This document shows, piece after piece, positions 1-7,570 of a DNA stretch of 59,385 bases. The notes beneath the pieces are model-generated. The model worked only from the letters and a program-made list of their open reading frames with translations. It was not told the origin of the DNA and did no database searches. The stretch is from JAFGED01 sp964551295 (GTDB lineage Bacteria; Chloroflexota; Anaerolineae; B4-G1): contig CAZKDJ010000004.1 of NCBI GenBank assembly GCA_964551295.1, forward strand, positions 1 to 59,385, given 5' to 3'. The position numbers and the translations under genes were made by a program. Numbering within the stretch: the stretch's first letter is position 1; every line of letters starts with the position of its first letter.

Positions 1-50
1 CCTCGCCGTACCAAGATCGAGGAGTGGCGATCCTCATGTCAAGTGACCCA

Positions 51-677
51 CTAGTGCATATCCGAACGATCCGGATAACGCCAGCGCAGCCGGGGGACAA
101 GTCGAGGCACGTGCCGCTGGTACTCCTCGTACGCCGCGCCAAACTCGGCCACCATCCGGCTCTCCTCATGTATCGAACCGACGTAGAAGTAAAGCGTAAA
201 CAGCATGTACAGCACCAGTAAATTCAGCGTCATCACCGGCGTCAGCCAGATGACGATCAGGCTGAAAAAGTAACCGGGATGCCGCACGTAGCAGTAGAGC
301 CCGCGCACCCGCAGCGAGCTATCTTTCTCTTCCTGCTGCCCATCCAGCGCCTGTATCAGCCCGACGAAGCGCAAAGCGTCTGTCTGCAGGATCGCAGCCG
401 CCGCCCCGACCGCCCCACCCGCCTGACCCAGCACCATCAGCCAGCGCCAGGGCACCGGCACAAGGTAGAGAATGCGATCGGGAAGAATGACAAAAAATAG
501 CAGAATCGGCGAGAAAGATACGAGGGCAAAGAGAACGTAGACAATGCGATACCAACGGTCGACACCGGTGCCGAAAACTCGCCGCGCCCACCCCTTCACA
601 CGCGGGCTGGCCAGGAGGCTGTGTATCCCGGCCCAGGCGATGAAACAGGCCGAAAGGATCAATGCGCTCCAGAACAT
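51..677 (-). CDS. Isoprenylcysteine carboxyl methyltransferase-like membrane protein
   Basis: Predicted integral membrane methyltransferase of the ICMT/NnrU/PEMT-like superfamily, which methylates small thiol, lipid or prenyl substrates using SAM. About 208 residues. Hydrophobic helices lie near residues 3-20, 45-68, 75-98 and 140-165. The C-terminal half has the family signature RHPGY (in CYVRHPGYFFSL) followed by a distal HEE...F...Y..Y block typical of the SAM-binding end. I start at the ATG at 677 because GGAGGT lies 6 nt upstream; a GTG two codons earlier overlaps that Shine-Dalgarno. The substrate cannot be told from sequence. It stands alone next to a transposon-like unit. The family assignment is fairly sure, the exact activity is not. 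Confidence 0.8.
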   Translation of the reverse strand: MFWSALILSACFIAWAGIHSLLASPRVKGWARRVFGTGVDRWYRIVYVLFALVSFSPILLFFVILPDRILYLVPVPWRWLMVLGQAGGAVGAAAAILQTDALRFVGLIQALDGQQEEKDSSLRVRGLYCYVRHPGYFFSLIVIWLTPVMTLNLLVLYMLFTLYFYVGSIHEESRMVAEFGAAYEEYQRHVPRLVPRLRWRYPDRSDMH

Positions 678-718
678 GGTCACACCTCCGTGTGGTGGCT
701 CCGCCTACGCACTGATGC

Positions 719-846
719 CGCCGATTGAAATCGCGGCTAGGGGGCGCTGCGCGCCAGCCGACCGCCTACGCGGTCGATCGATGCGTCGGCCTACGCCGAC
801 GCCCGGCCGCAGGCCCTCCTGCCGCACACTTCAGTGTGGCGGCACC
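719..846. repeat. REP-like repeat, copy A (downstream of the Y1 transposase)
   Basis: About 128 bp repeated in the same orientation at 1307-1437 on the other side of the transposase gene. It begins with the palindromic core CGATTGAAATCGCGG, holds two inverted repeats (ACCGCCTACGCGGT and CGTCGGCCTACGCCGACG) and ends in CTGCCGCACACTTC. The end overlaps the last codons of the transposase gene. Confidence 0.75.
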
Positions 847-1277
847 GTCGTGTTCGGCTCCACCAACTCGAACGTCTCCTCAAGCGCCGCCCACAGGTCG
901 TCCACAGCATGGTGTTCCTTCTGACGTTTCACATAGCCGACAACTCTGGGTAAATCCCACCGACTGACGGTAAAGGCCGCATATCCCCCTTGCCACTTGA
1001 ACTGCGTCTCAAGCCTCAGCGTCTCGTTGACAAAATGGGACGAAACTCCTTTGATCTGTTTCACCAGATAAGCAACAGTGACCGTCGTGGGAAACGATGT
1101 CACGAGATGCACGTGGTCAGCCACTCCGTTCAGGGCTAACACAGTAGCACTCGCTCCCCGCACTTGGCTTTCGATGTTTCGGTACAAGCGACGCTCAATA
1201 CCGGATGTGATCAAGGGCAGCCGATCCCACGTCGCCCAAACCAAATGCAGATACAATGCCAGCTTGTTCCGTCGCAT
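831..1277 (-). CDS. REP-associated Y1 (HUH) transposase, IS200-like
   Basis: Single-strand transposase of the Y1/IS200 superfamily, closest in style to the REP-associated tyrosine transposases (RAYTs). The 148-residue product shows the metal-binding HUH motif (HVH in DHVHLV) and a C-terminal helix with the candidate nucleophile tyrosine (VVGYVKRQKEHH). I start at the ATG at 1277 because it has a strong GAAAGGAGG upstream; a longer in-frame reading runs into repeat copy B and is unlikely to be translated. The gene is flanked by two direct copies of a roughly 130-bp palindrome-rich repeat, as expected for a transposase that recognises REP-like hairpins. It appears intact. There is no TnpB or other cargo gene. 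Confidence 0.88.
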   Translation of the reverse strand: MRRNKLALYLHLVWATWDRLPLITSGIERRLYRNIESQVRGASATVLALNGVADHVHLVTSFPTTVTVAYLVKQIKGVSSHFVNETLRLETQFKWQGGYAAFTVSRWDLPRVVGYVKRQKEHHAVDDLWAALEETFELVEPNTTVPPH

Positions 1278-1306
1278 AAAGCCTCCTTTCCTGCGCCGGC
1301 ATAAGG

Positions 1307-1437
1307 CCGTCGATTGAAATCGCGGCCCAGGGGCGCTGGCGTGCCGGCCGACTGCCTGCGCGGTCGGATCGACGCATCGGCGTAGGCCGACACCCGGCCG
1401 CATGCCCTCCTGCCGCACACTTCGGTATGGCGGCGCC
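1307..1437. repeat. REP-like repeat, copy B (upstream of the Y1 transposase)
   Basis: Direct repeat of 719-846, roughly 85 percent identical by eye, with the same order of parts: the CGATTGAAATCGCGG core, paired arms CCGACTGCCTGCGCGGTCGG and GCATCGGCGTAGGCCGA, and the CTGCCGCACACTTCGG end. It lies immediately upstream of the transposase ribosome binding site. Confidence 0.75.
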
Positions 1438-1912
1438 TTCCGCCATCACTCAGATTCGTCTTCCTCGCTCCTATCCTTGCGGCGCATATCGCGGGCCTTG
1501 GCCCGCAAGTCCTGGAAGAACTCGGTCTCTACGACGCTGTCCACCTGCTGCCGCCGCTTGACCTCGTCGACCTCGATGCGCAACTACTGCAACTGCTCCC
1601 TGAGCTTGTACTCGCGGGCCTGTACCTCGCGCGCCATCTGCTGAAAGACGCGTGTGAGATAGCCCAACTCGTCCGTCCGCCTGGCAATCGCATCCAGCGA
1701 CCCCGGCGTGAACTCTTCCGCCTCCACCGCGCGAGCCGCGTCGGTGACGGCCAACACGGGCCGCATGATGTATTGCGCCATGACGACGCCCATGAGGAGC
1801 GCCACGCACAGGATCAACACCCCCAGCAGGACGGTCGTTCGCACGTTGCCATAGACTGGCCCTATGAAGTCGGTCTCGGGGATGACGACAAAGATGAGCC
1901 ATTCAAGCCCGT

Positions 1913-2029
1913 GACCATCCTTGGTCGAAGCGAGCTCGTGGACATACCTGTGTTCACGGACCCGGACGTTGCCGAGCGCCACGCGAAGATCACGGCCCAA
2001 GGAAACCGGCACGGCATCGAGGACATGGG
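1913..2029 (+). other. FHA-domain coding fragment joined to the sensor gene (probable chimera)
   Basis: On the plus strand this stretch reads as the first part of a forkhead-associated domain: TILGRSELVDIP, then ERHAKI and GIEDMG, ending at the N run just where the conserved SxNGTxVNG would follow. It lies antisense inside the sensor gene and is bounded by the same 8 bases (GACCATCC) at 1913-1920 and 2040-2047. The natural reading is an assembly join through microhomology rather than a gene at this place. Confidence 0.7.
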
Positions 2030-2039
2030 NNNNNNNNNN
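2030..2039. other. Assembly gap (10 N)
   Basis: Ten consecutive Ns. Scaffolders often use a fixed number, so the true distance is unknown. Confidence 0.99.
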
Positions 2040-2996
2040 GACCATCCTGCAGTGGGGCTACCTGGACAAAGTGGCGTACGCCGTCAAGACTGTACATGAA
2101 CTGGCGGCTCTCGTCGATCCGCGCCAGGCTCCCGAACTGCACTAGCGACTGCTGGGTCGCCGACCTAATCTGGGGCTCGCTGCTGTCGTTGGCAAACAGC
2201 CGCTGCTCTCCCTCGTCGGTGCTAAAGAACGGAGCCTCGGCGGCCGAGCTGGTCACGATCTCGCCGGAACGCTCGACGACAAAGGCGCGCCCGGTCTGGC
2301 CGATCTCGAGGCCACGCAGGAAATCGCTCAACTGCTCCAGGGAGAACTCGATCCCCAGGACGCCGAGGAGATCGCCGGCCTCGTCATAGACCGGAGCTAC
2401 GGAGGTGATGATCAGGATGGGGCGAGCGATATCGGGATAGATGACGCTCCACGTGGGCTCTCCCCGCTCTGCCGCTGCGCGGTACCAGGGCCGCACGCGC
2501 GGGTCAAATTCGACGCTGTCGAGGAGTTCGACCGGTTGCCGCTCGTCATCCAGACGGTAGATATCCATCATGGGAGTGGCCTCCTCCTCCAGGGTCCACA
2601 GCACCATCGTGCCGTCACCCTCCCGCTGGATGCCCAGGAACTCGCCTGCCTCGGTGTCCAGGTAGATAAAGGGCACCGATTCCGTGAGTTGGGTCTGCTC
2701 CCAGAAATAATCCTCCAGCTCCGCGAAATCGTCCACGTCCAGGTTCCCCGTGCGGATGGCCGAAAGGTTGATCTGGTGGAACATGTGGGGCGTGCGGATG
2801 TGGCCCATAACGTGCTCCCCGATGCGGGCCGCGGTTTCCTGACTCAATTGGTTCGCCAGGCCATCGACGGCCCGCTTCCCGCTGCAGAACGCCAGCCAGC
2901 CGATCAGGCTGACGGTCACCGTGATCAGCACCACAAAGAGCATCGGAATCACGTACCGGATCGAAATATTGGGTATCCGTCTTGAGAACATGGTCC

Positions 2997-4262
2997 TTAT
3001 TCCTCGATTACCTCGACTCTTCGCCCTAACGCCTCTTCGATCTCCTGCGGCCACATCCCATCCAGCGACTGTCCCTCCGGTCCGCCGAACATCGCCCCGG
3101 GCAGTACCACCACGTCACCCAGCCTCCTCCGTCCCTGCAACTGCGCCACCACGTCCTGCCCCGTCAGCAGACCCGCCACCGTCACCGTCTGGCCAAAGAA
3201 ATGATTCGTAATCGGGATGACTTTGGCTTCCGTCACAGAGCACAGGACCGGGGCAAAGAGTGCACCTGTCACTAGAATTGGAGATTGGAGATTAGAGATT
3301 GCCTGCTTTAATCTCCAATCCCCAATCTCTAAGAATCGCCGCACCAGCCCAACCCCATTCTCCGTCAAATCCAGCCCGTCGTACGCGGCGGCCTCCGGCA
3401 CAGGCTCCCCAAGCCGCAGGTACCACTCGTCGGAGAGGTAGGCGAAATTGACGCCCAGCCGCTCCCGCAGCCGTGCCTGCCAGACCGCGACCTGTTTGAA
3501 GGCCAGGCGCATCTCGGCCTCGGTATGCACGCGGCACCCACCACGGTGGAACATGGTCAGCCCGACCGGCACAACGCTGACGGAAAGTACCGCCGGGTAC
3601 AACTCGGCCAGGTCGCCGATGGAGCGGTCCAGGTGCGAGCCATCGTTGAGGCCGGGCGTGACGACGATCTGCGCGTGCACCTCGACATCGAGACCGGCCA
3701 ACCGGCGCAATTGTTCCATCACGTCGGGGGCATTGGGGTTGCGCAGCACGCGGCGGCGTAGGTCGAGATCGATGGCGTGCACCGAGACGTAGAGCGGACT
3801 GAGGTGCTGCTCCTCGATACGCGCCCAGTCGGTTTCGGTCAGGTTGGTCAGCGTGACATAGCTGCCGGTGAGGAAGGAGAGCCGGTAGTCGTCGTCCTTG
3901 ACGTAGAGGGACGGGCGCAGATCTAACGACTGCGAAGCAGGCGGCGTCTGCTTTGCAGCCGTTGGCATCTGGTCGACAAAGCAGAACTCGCAGCGGTTGT
4001 TGCAGCGGCGGATCCCGTCAAACGTCAGATCAGCAAAGTCGAGCCCCAGTGGCTCGTCGTAGCGCCGCTCGGTCTCGACGGTGAGCGCCTGCCCCTCCCG
4101 CTGCACTTGGAACGCCGGCCGCTCCTCGGCCGCGTAGAATCGCACGTCGATGACGTCGTGCAGCGGGTGGCCGTTGACAGCGAGCAGTACATCCCCCGGC
4201 CGCAGGTCCACGCGCGCAGCCAGACTGCCGGGGGCGACGGCAGCAATCACTCCCCCGGCCAC
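2997..4262 (-). CDS. DUF512 family protein: PDZ-like domain plus radical-SAM-type cysteine motif
   Basis: About 421 residues. The N-terminal 60 residues form a PDZ-like fold (GSLAARVDLRPGDVLLAVNG). A cysteine cluster CNNRCEFCF near residue 90 resembles the radical SAM CxxxCxxC iron-sulfur motif, and the rest matches the conserved DUF512 family (VTPGLNDG, HRGGCR, the TGALFAPVL stretch). Function is unknown; the family is common in Clostridia, cyanobacteria and Chloroflexota. The start overlaps the end of cmk by 16 bp, so it sits in a tightly packed operon with the two nucleotide kinases. A repeat-derived run of about 18 residues (EIGDWRLKQAISNLQSPI) interrupts the C-terminal part in frame. Confidence 0.88.
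   Translation of the reverse strand: MAGGVIAAVAPGSLAARVDLRPGDVLLAVNGHPLHDVIDVRFYAAEERPAFQVQREGQALTVETERRYDEPLGLDFADLTFDGIRRCNNRCEFCFVDQMPTAAKQTPPASQSLDLRPSLYVKDDDYRLSFLTGSYVTLTNLTETDWARIEEQHLSPLYVSVHAIDLDLRRRVLRNPNAPDVMEQLRRLAGLDVEVHAQIVVTPGLNDGSHLDRSIGDLAELYPAVLSVSVVPVGLTMFHRGGCRVHTEAEMRLAFKQVAVWQARLRERLGVNFAYLSDEWYLRLGEPVPEAAAYDGLDLTENGVGLVRRFLEIGDWRLKQAISNLQSPILVTGALFAPVLCSVTEAKVIPITNHFFGQTVTVAGLLTGQDVVAQLQGRRRLGDVVVLPGAMFGGPEGQSLDGMWPQEIEEALGRRVEVIEE
3274..3335. repeat. In-frame palindromic repeat inside the DUF512 gene
   Basis: A purine-rich arm (TTGGAGATTGGAGATTAGAG) is followed after about 15 nt by its near complement (AATCTCCAATCCCCAATCTC). The 14-base string CAATCTCTAATCTC, on the complementary strand here, recurs exactly in front of uvrA at 24526-24557. 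The insertion keeps the reading frame. Confidence 0.7.
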
Positions 4263-4933
4263 CCTCGCTCCTCGATCAATCGCTCCACGGCAGCCATCAC
4301 CCCTTCGATATCCAGGTCGGTCGTATCCAGAACGACTGCATCCTCGGCCGTGCGCAACGGTGAGGCCTCCCGGTTGCCATCGATCTCGTCGCGGCGGCGC
4401 ATCGAGGCCAGCACGGTTTCGTACTCGCTATCCTCGCCGCGCGCACGCTCCTCCTTCCAGCGGCGGCGCGCCCGCTCTTCCACGCTGGCGTCCAGGTACA
4501 CCTTGAGATCGGCGTCGGGCAGGACGACGGTGCCGATGTCACGCCCGACCATCACTACTCGTCCACACTCGGCCACGCGCCGCTGCTGGCGCACCATCTC
4601 GCGCCGCACGCCCGGATAGGCCGAGACGGGCGAGACGTTGGCGTTCACCGCCGGCGAACGAATCTCCCACGTGACATCCACGCCGTCGGCCAGGACGGTG
4701 TACTGGCGCCCATCGTCGCCCGTCGGCGGAACGACGTCGATGCGCAGCTCCTCGGCCAGCGCCGTCACCGCCGCCTCGTCCTCGATGGAGATGCCGCGAT
4801 CCAAAGCGGCCCAGGTCACGGCGCGATACATCACTCCTGTATCGAAATACAGATAGCCCAACCGCCGGGCAAGCAACTCACCGATGGTGCTCTTGCCCGA
4901 GGCGGCCGGGCCATCGATAGCGATGGTAGACAC
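4247..4933 (-). CDS. cmk: Cytidylate kinase
   Basis: Phosphorylates CMP and dCMP to the diphosphates in the cytoplasm using ATP. The 228-residue product has the P-loop IDGPAASGKST at its N-terminus, the CMP-binding DTGVMYRAVTW, the insert carrying NVSPVSAYPGVR and the GRDIGTVV block. Family length is about 220-230. I choose the GTG at 4933 because it directly precedes the P-loop, lies 2 nt after the upstream kinase stop and has AAGGAG 11 nt ahead; an ATG 37 codons upstream would run deep into the previous gene. It overlaps the DUF512 gene at its 3' end, which suggests coupled translation. Confidence 0.95.
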   Translation of the reverse strand: MSTIAIDGPAASGKSTIGELLARRLGYLYFDTGVMYRAVTWAALDRGISIEDEAAVTALAEELRIDVVPPTGDDGRQYTVLADGVDVTWEIRSPAVNANVSPVSAYPGVRREMVRQQRRVAECGRVVMVGRDIGTVVLPDADLKVYLDASVEERARRRWKEERARGEDSEYETVLASMRRRDEIDGNREASPLRTAEDAVVLDTTDLDIEGVMAAVERLIEERGWPGE

Positions 4934-4935
4934 GT

Positions 4936-5598
4936 TCAATCCAACTCCTTCGACAGCGCAGCTTCCACTTTTCCGCGGACCGCCTCGGCACTCCAGCGCT
5001 GCTCGCCATCGAGCAGGACGGTGCGCGGGTTGTTGAGCAGCCACTCGTCGTGCAGGTACTCGAGTTGCAGCAGATACTCGAGCGGGATGCCGACCTCCTC
5101 CGCCCGATCACGCACCTTGATGCGCTCCAGACAGATCTCGGCAGGCGTGCGCAGATACAGGATCAGGTCGGGCTCGACGCAATAGTTGGAAACAAGAAAC
5201 TCCCACAAACCGCAGTAGAGCTGGAACTCGGGGGGCGACATCAAGCCCGTGCGGAAGCAGTTCTCGGCAAAGATGTACCGGTCGCAGAAAATGGACCGCT
5301 CCAACACGACTCGGGTGTGGTCGGTGTAAGCCAGCACCTCCTTCCACGTCTTGGCGCGAGTGACAAAGGCACAGATCTGGAACGTGAACGCCCAGCGCTC
5401 GGTGTCACTATAGAAAAGCTCCAGCATGTTGGCGGCAAAGCCCTCGCGCCAGGCCGCCGTCGGCTCCTCGATAAAGTCGAACGCATCGGACGACGCCAAG
5501 GCCTTGCCCACCGTGGTTTTCCCCGCCCCGATATTGCCCTCTAATAGTACCATCAACCTATCATCCTTCATGAATTCAACCATCGTTGACCACCCCAT
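4936..5598 (-). CDS. Deoxynucleoside kinase (dCK/dGK/TK2-like)
   Basis: Salvages deoxynucleosides by 5'-phosphorylation. The P-loop LLEGNIGAGKTT opens the protein, followed by the EEP substrate-site motif, ERSIFCDRYIFAENC (the catalytic ERS and following helix of the dNK family) and a lid with arginines (LRTPAEICLERIKVRDR). About 210-220 residues, as expected. Possible starts are 5598, 5583 and 5571. Homology to the family begins at the last one (MKDDRLMVLL), and none has a strong ribosome site. It is the first gene of the dNK-cmk-DUF512-sensor operon on the minus strand, so the operon pairs two steps of deoxycytidine nucleotide supply. Confidence 0.9.
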   Translation of the reverse strand: MGWSTMVEFMKDDRLMVLLEGNIGAGKTTVGKALASSDAFDFIEEPTAAWREGFAANMLELFYSDTERWAFTFQICAFVTRAKTWKEVLAYTDHTRVVLERSIFCDRYIFAENCFRTGLMSPPEFQLYCGLWEFLVSNYCVEPDLILYLRTPAEICLERIKVRDRAEEVGIPLEYLLQLEYLHDEWLLNNPRTVLLDGEQRWSAEAVRGKVEAALSKELD

Positions 5599-5667
5599 TC
5601 TTCGTTTTGATCACCCGTTCTCAGTCGGAGGGTAGTATACCACGCCGGTTGCCTGCGGCAAAGTTCA

Positions 5668-5688
5668 GGGCGGATTTGCTATCCGCCC
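5668..5688. repeat. Short hairpin repeat GGGCGGAT-TTGCT-ATCCGCCC
   Basis: A perfect 8-bp stem with a 5-nt loop between divergent genes. It belongs to the same CGGATT..AATCCG palindrome family as the repeats at 35827, 40813 and 40902. It could act as a bidirectional terminator, but no T tract follows. Confidence 0.5.
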
Positions 5689-5771
5689 CGCCGCCTACAG
5701 GCCAGGTAGCAAACCCGATCTACAACTGATTGTCGTGGAGTGGCGTCACTCGAGCTTTCGGGAAGATCGTT

Positions 5772-5800
5772 TTGCCGCAGCGGGTCTTTTGCATTATAAT
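5772..5800 (+). promoter_or_regulatory. Sigma-70-type promoter of the pseudouridine synthase-Nudix operon
   Basis: TTGCCG, a 17-nt spacer and a consensus TATAAT. The ATG lies only 10 nt after the -10 box, so the transcript should start within about 3-5 nt of the start codon. No Shine-Dalgarno is present. Confidence 0.75.
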
Positions 5801-5810
5801 ACCGCCGACT

Positions 5811-6539
5811 ATGGAAGAACGCCTGCAAAAGATCCTGGCCCGTGCGGGCTTTGGCTCCCGCCGGGCCTGCGAGGAACTGATCCGCCAGGGACACGTGGCC
5901 GTAAACGGCCAGGTGGCCCGCATCGGCCAGAAGGCCGACCCCGAACGCGACCGCATCACCCTGGACGGAAAGCGGGTGCAGGACAAGCACACGTACACCT
6001 ACGTGGCCCTGCACAAGCCGCGCGGTGTGCTCTCCGACGAGGGGGATGGCACCGGGCGCGTCCAGACCGCGCGCGACTTGGTGGACCTACCGGGTCGCTT
6101 GTACCCCATTGGGCGGCTGGACCTGCGCAGCGAGGGGTTGCTCCTCCTGACCGACGATGGAAAGCTGACCCATCGGCTCACCCATCCCCGTTACGAGCAC
6201 GAGAAAGAATACCGGGTCTACGTGGAGGGCCACCCGGACGAGAAAACGCTCCAGCAATGGCGCAGCGGCGTCTTTTTGGACTGCAGCAAGACGGCGCCGG
6301 CCGAGGTTTCCATCGTGCGCCGCGAAAAAGGCCGCGCCTGGTTGCGAGTGGTGCTGCGCGAAGGTCGCAAGCGCCAGATCCGCCGCGTGGGCGCGATGCT
6401 GGGCCATCCCGTGCACGAACTGATCCGCACCCGCATCGGGCCGGTACACCTGGGGGACCTCGAGCCGGGACAGTGGCGGCACCTGACCGGGAAAGAAGTC
6501 GAGGCGTTGCAGAAACTTACACTCGGGAAACGCAAATGA
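5811..6539 (+). CDS. rRNA/tRNA pseudouridine synthase of the RluB/RsuA family
   Basis: Isomerises specific uridines of structured RNA, most likely 23S rRNA. The 242-residue product has an N-terminal S4 RNA-binding domain (RLQKILARAGFGSRRACEEL) and the RsuA-family catalytic domain with the GRLDLRSEGLLLLTDDG motif, whose first Asp is the nucleophile, then the KEYRV and REGRKRQIRR blocks. I start at the ATG at 5811 because the S4 domain begins there and the promoter ends just before it; reading further upstream would cross the promoter. The 3' end overlaps the next ATG as ATGA, so translation is coupled to the first Nudix gene. RluB is the closest named family, but RluE, RluF or RsuA specificity cannot be excluded. 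Confidence 0.92.
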   Translation: MEERLQKILARAGFGSRRACEELIRQGHVAVNGQVARIGQKADPERDRITLDGKRVQDKHTYTYVALHKPRGVLSDEGDGTGRVQTARDLVDLPGRLYPIGRLDLRSEGLLLLTDDGKLTHRLTHPRYEHEKEYRVYVEGHPDEKTLQQWRSGVFLDCSKTAPAEVSIVRREKGRAWLRVVLREGRKRQIRRVGAMLGHPVHELIRTRIGPVHLGDLEPGQWRHLTGKEVEALQKLTLGKRK

Positions 6540-7117
6540 ATCTCATCGACGACAAGACCAACTCACAGGCCCACGGCTGGCAGCGGCTGGCCACCGACTA
6601 TCCCTACACCTTTCGCATGTTCCGCGTGCGGCGGGATCAGGCCCGCTGGCCCGATGGCCGGGTGCGCACCTTTTCCTACGTCGAGACCGCCGGTGCAGTC
6701 TGGGTAGTGCCGGCGACCGCCGATGGACAGGTGGTCCTCATCCGCCAGTTCCGCTACATGCTGGACGATTGGCAGTGGGAGGTGCCCGCCGGCGGCTTTC
6801 ACGATTTCACCGGCGACCCGGTCGAGCTGGCCAAGCACGAGCTGGAGGAAGAGGTCGGAGGCTCTAGCGACAACTGGCTCTACGTCGGCTCCTTCAATAC
6901 CGGCGCCAGCACCTTCGAGGAACTGGCCCACATCGTGCTGGCCCGCGGCGTGCGCCTGGATCGCCAGCCACGCCGCGAGCCGGCCGAGATCATCGAGGTA
7001 CACCTGGTGCCCATCGAGCGCGCACTGGAGATAGCCCGCAGTGGCGAGATGACCGATGGCCACAGCGCTCTAGCGCTCCTGCGCTGTGAGCCGTACCTGA
7101 TAGGAGTAGCCGAATGA
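6536..7117 (+). CDS. Nudix hydrolase, ADP-ribose pyrophosphatase-like (first of three)
   Basis: A 193-residue Nudix protein of the ADP-ribose pyrophosphatase group, which cleaves nucleoside diphosphate sugars to two monophosphates. The core VPAGGFHDFTGDPVELAKHE leads into LEEEVGG; the usual arginine of the REUxEE helix is His here, and there are extra residues before the helix, as in some NDP-sugar hydrolases. A conserved proline-rich post-Nudix region follows. The start ATG overlaps the stop of the pseudouridine synthase gene by 4 nt (ATGA), and its own stop overlaps the next Nudix ATG the same way, giving a chain of coupled genes. The substrate is not certain. Confidence 0.88.
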   Translation: MNLIDDKTNSQAHGWQRLATDYPYTFRMFRVRRDQARWPDGRVRTFSYVETAGAVWVVPATADGQVVLIRQFRYMLDDWQWEVPAGGFHDFTGDPVELAKHELEEEVGGSSDNWLYVGSFNTGASTFEELAHIVLARGVRLDRQPRREPAEIIEVHLVPIERALEIARSGEMTDGHSALALLRCEPYLIGVAE

Positions 7118-7566
7118 GCGAAGCACGAGCCCCCGAAATTGTCGTCGGTGCGCTGCTGGTCAACTCACAGGATCAGATATTCCTCGCCCGCTTCACCAAG
7201 CGGCAGGGGCACTACGTCGTCCCCGGTGGTCACGTCGACTATGGCGAGACGGCGGCTCAGGCACTGGTGCGCGAGATGCAGGAGGAGACCGGGCTGACGC
7301 CGACCGAGTTCCGCCTGCTGCTGGTGCACGAGCGCATCTGCCCGCCAAACTATAAGGATGGACACCATCATCTGGTCTATCTGGACTTTCTGGTGCAGAA
7401 TTGGGAGGGCACACTCCAGTTGGACGGCGTGGAACTGTACGATGGGCAGTGGACGTCGCTCGAAGAGGCCTTGAGCCTGCCTTTGGCCGATACCACCCGG
7501 CGGCTGGTTGAATACTATGCCAAAACCGGCCCCGACGGCCCAGTTTCCTACTACGAGGATCGGTAA
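7114..7566 (+). CDS. Nudix hydrolase (second of three)
   Basis: A 150-residue single-domain Nudix hydrolase with a canonical box: GGHVDYGETAAQALVREMQE followed by ETGL. The N-terminal strand GALLVNSQDQIFLARF and the HHHLVYLDFLV strand are typical of the MutT/DATP-pyrophosphatase-like group that hydrolyses nucleotides or their derivatives. It overlaps the previous gene by 4 nt (ATGA). The next Nudix gene follows after 4 nt. The substrate cannot be predicted. It is only distantly similar to its two neighbours, so the three are not recent duplicates. Confidence 0.88.
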   Translation: MSEARAPEIVVGALLVNSQDQIFLARFTKRQGHYVVPGGHVDYGETAAQALVREMQEETGLTPTEFRLLLVHERICPPNYKDGHHHLVYLDFLVQNWEGTLQLDGVELYDGQWTSLEEALSLPLADTTRRLVEYYAKTGPDGPVSYYEDR

Positions 7567-7570
7567 CCCA

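Larger units (their letters stand above)
1446..2991 (-). pseudogene. Cache/HAMP membrane sensor gene, broken by an assembly junction and an in-frame TAG
   Basis: Encodes a membrane sensor: a transmembrane helix near residues 10-30, a periplasmic dCache-type ligand-binding domain (with FDPRVRPWY and a late GLEWL), a second helix and a HAMP-like linker ending in a coiled coil. Its ATG at 2991 has AAGGA upstream and lies 5 nt after the DUF512 stop, so the two are co-transcribed. The sequence is interrupted at 1913-2039 by foreign sequence plus Ns. Removing those 127 nt joins QVAPLQDG directly to HGLEWL and restores one frame. Near the 3' end a TAG at 1584-1586 replaces an expected Gln codon; read-through adds 46 coiled-coil residues to a TGA at 1446. 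There is no visible output domain, so it may work with a partner cyclase, kinase or chemotaxis protein. Confidence 0.7.

Noticed and set aside
5735..6535. N-terminal extension of the first Nudix gene through the pseudouridine synthase
   Set aside because: It is the other frame of the synthase gene. The Nudix similarity starts at 6536.
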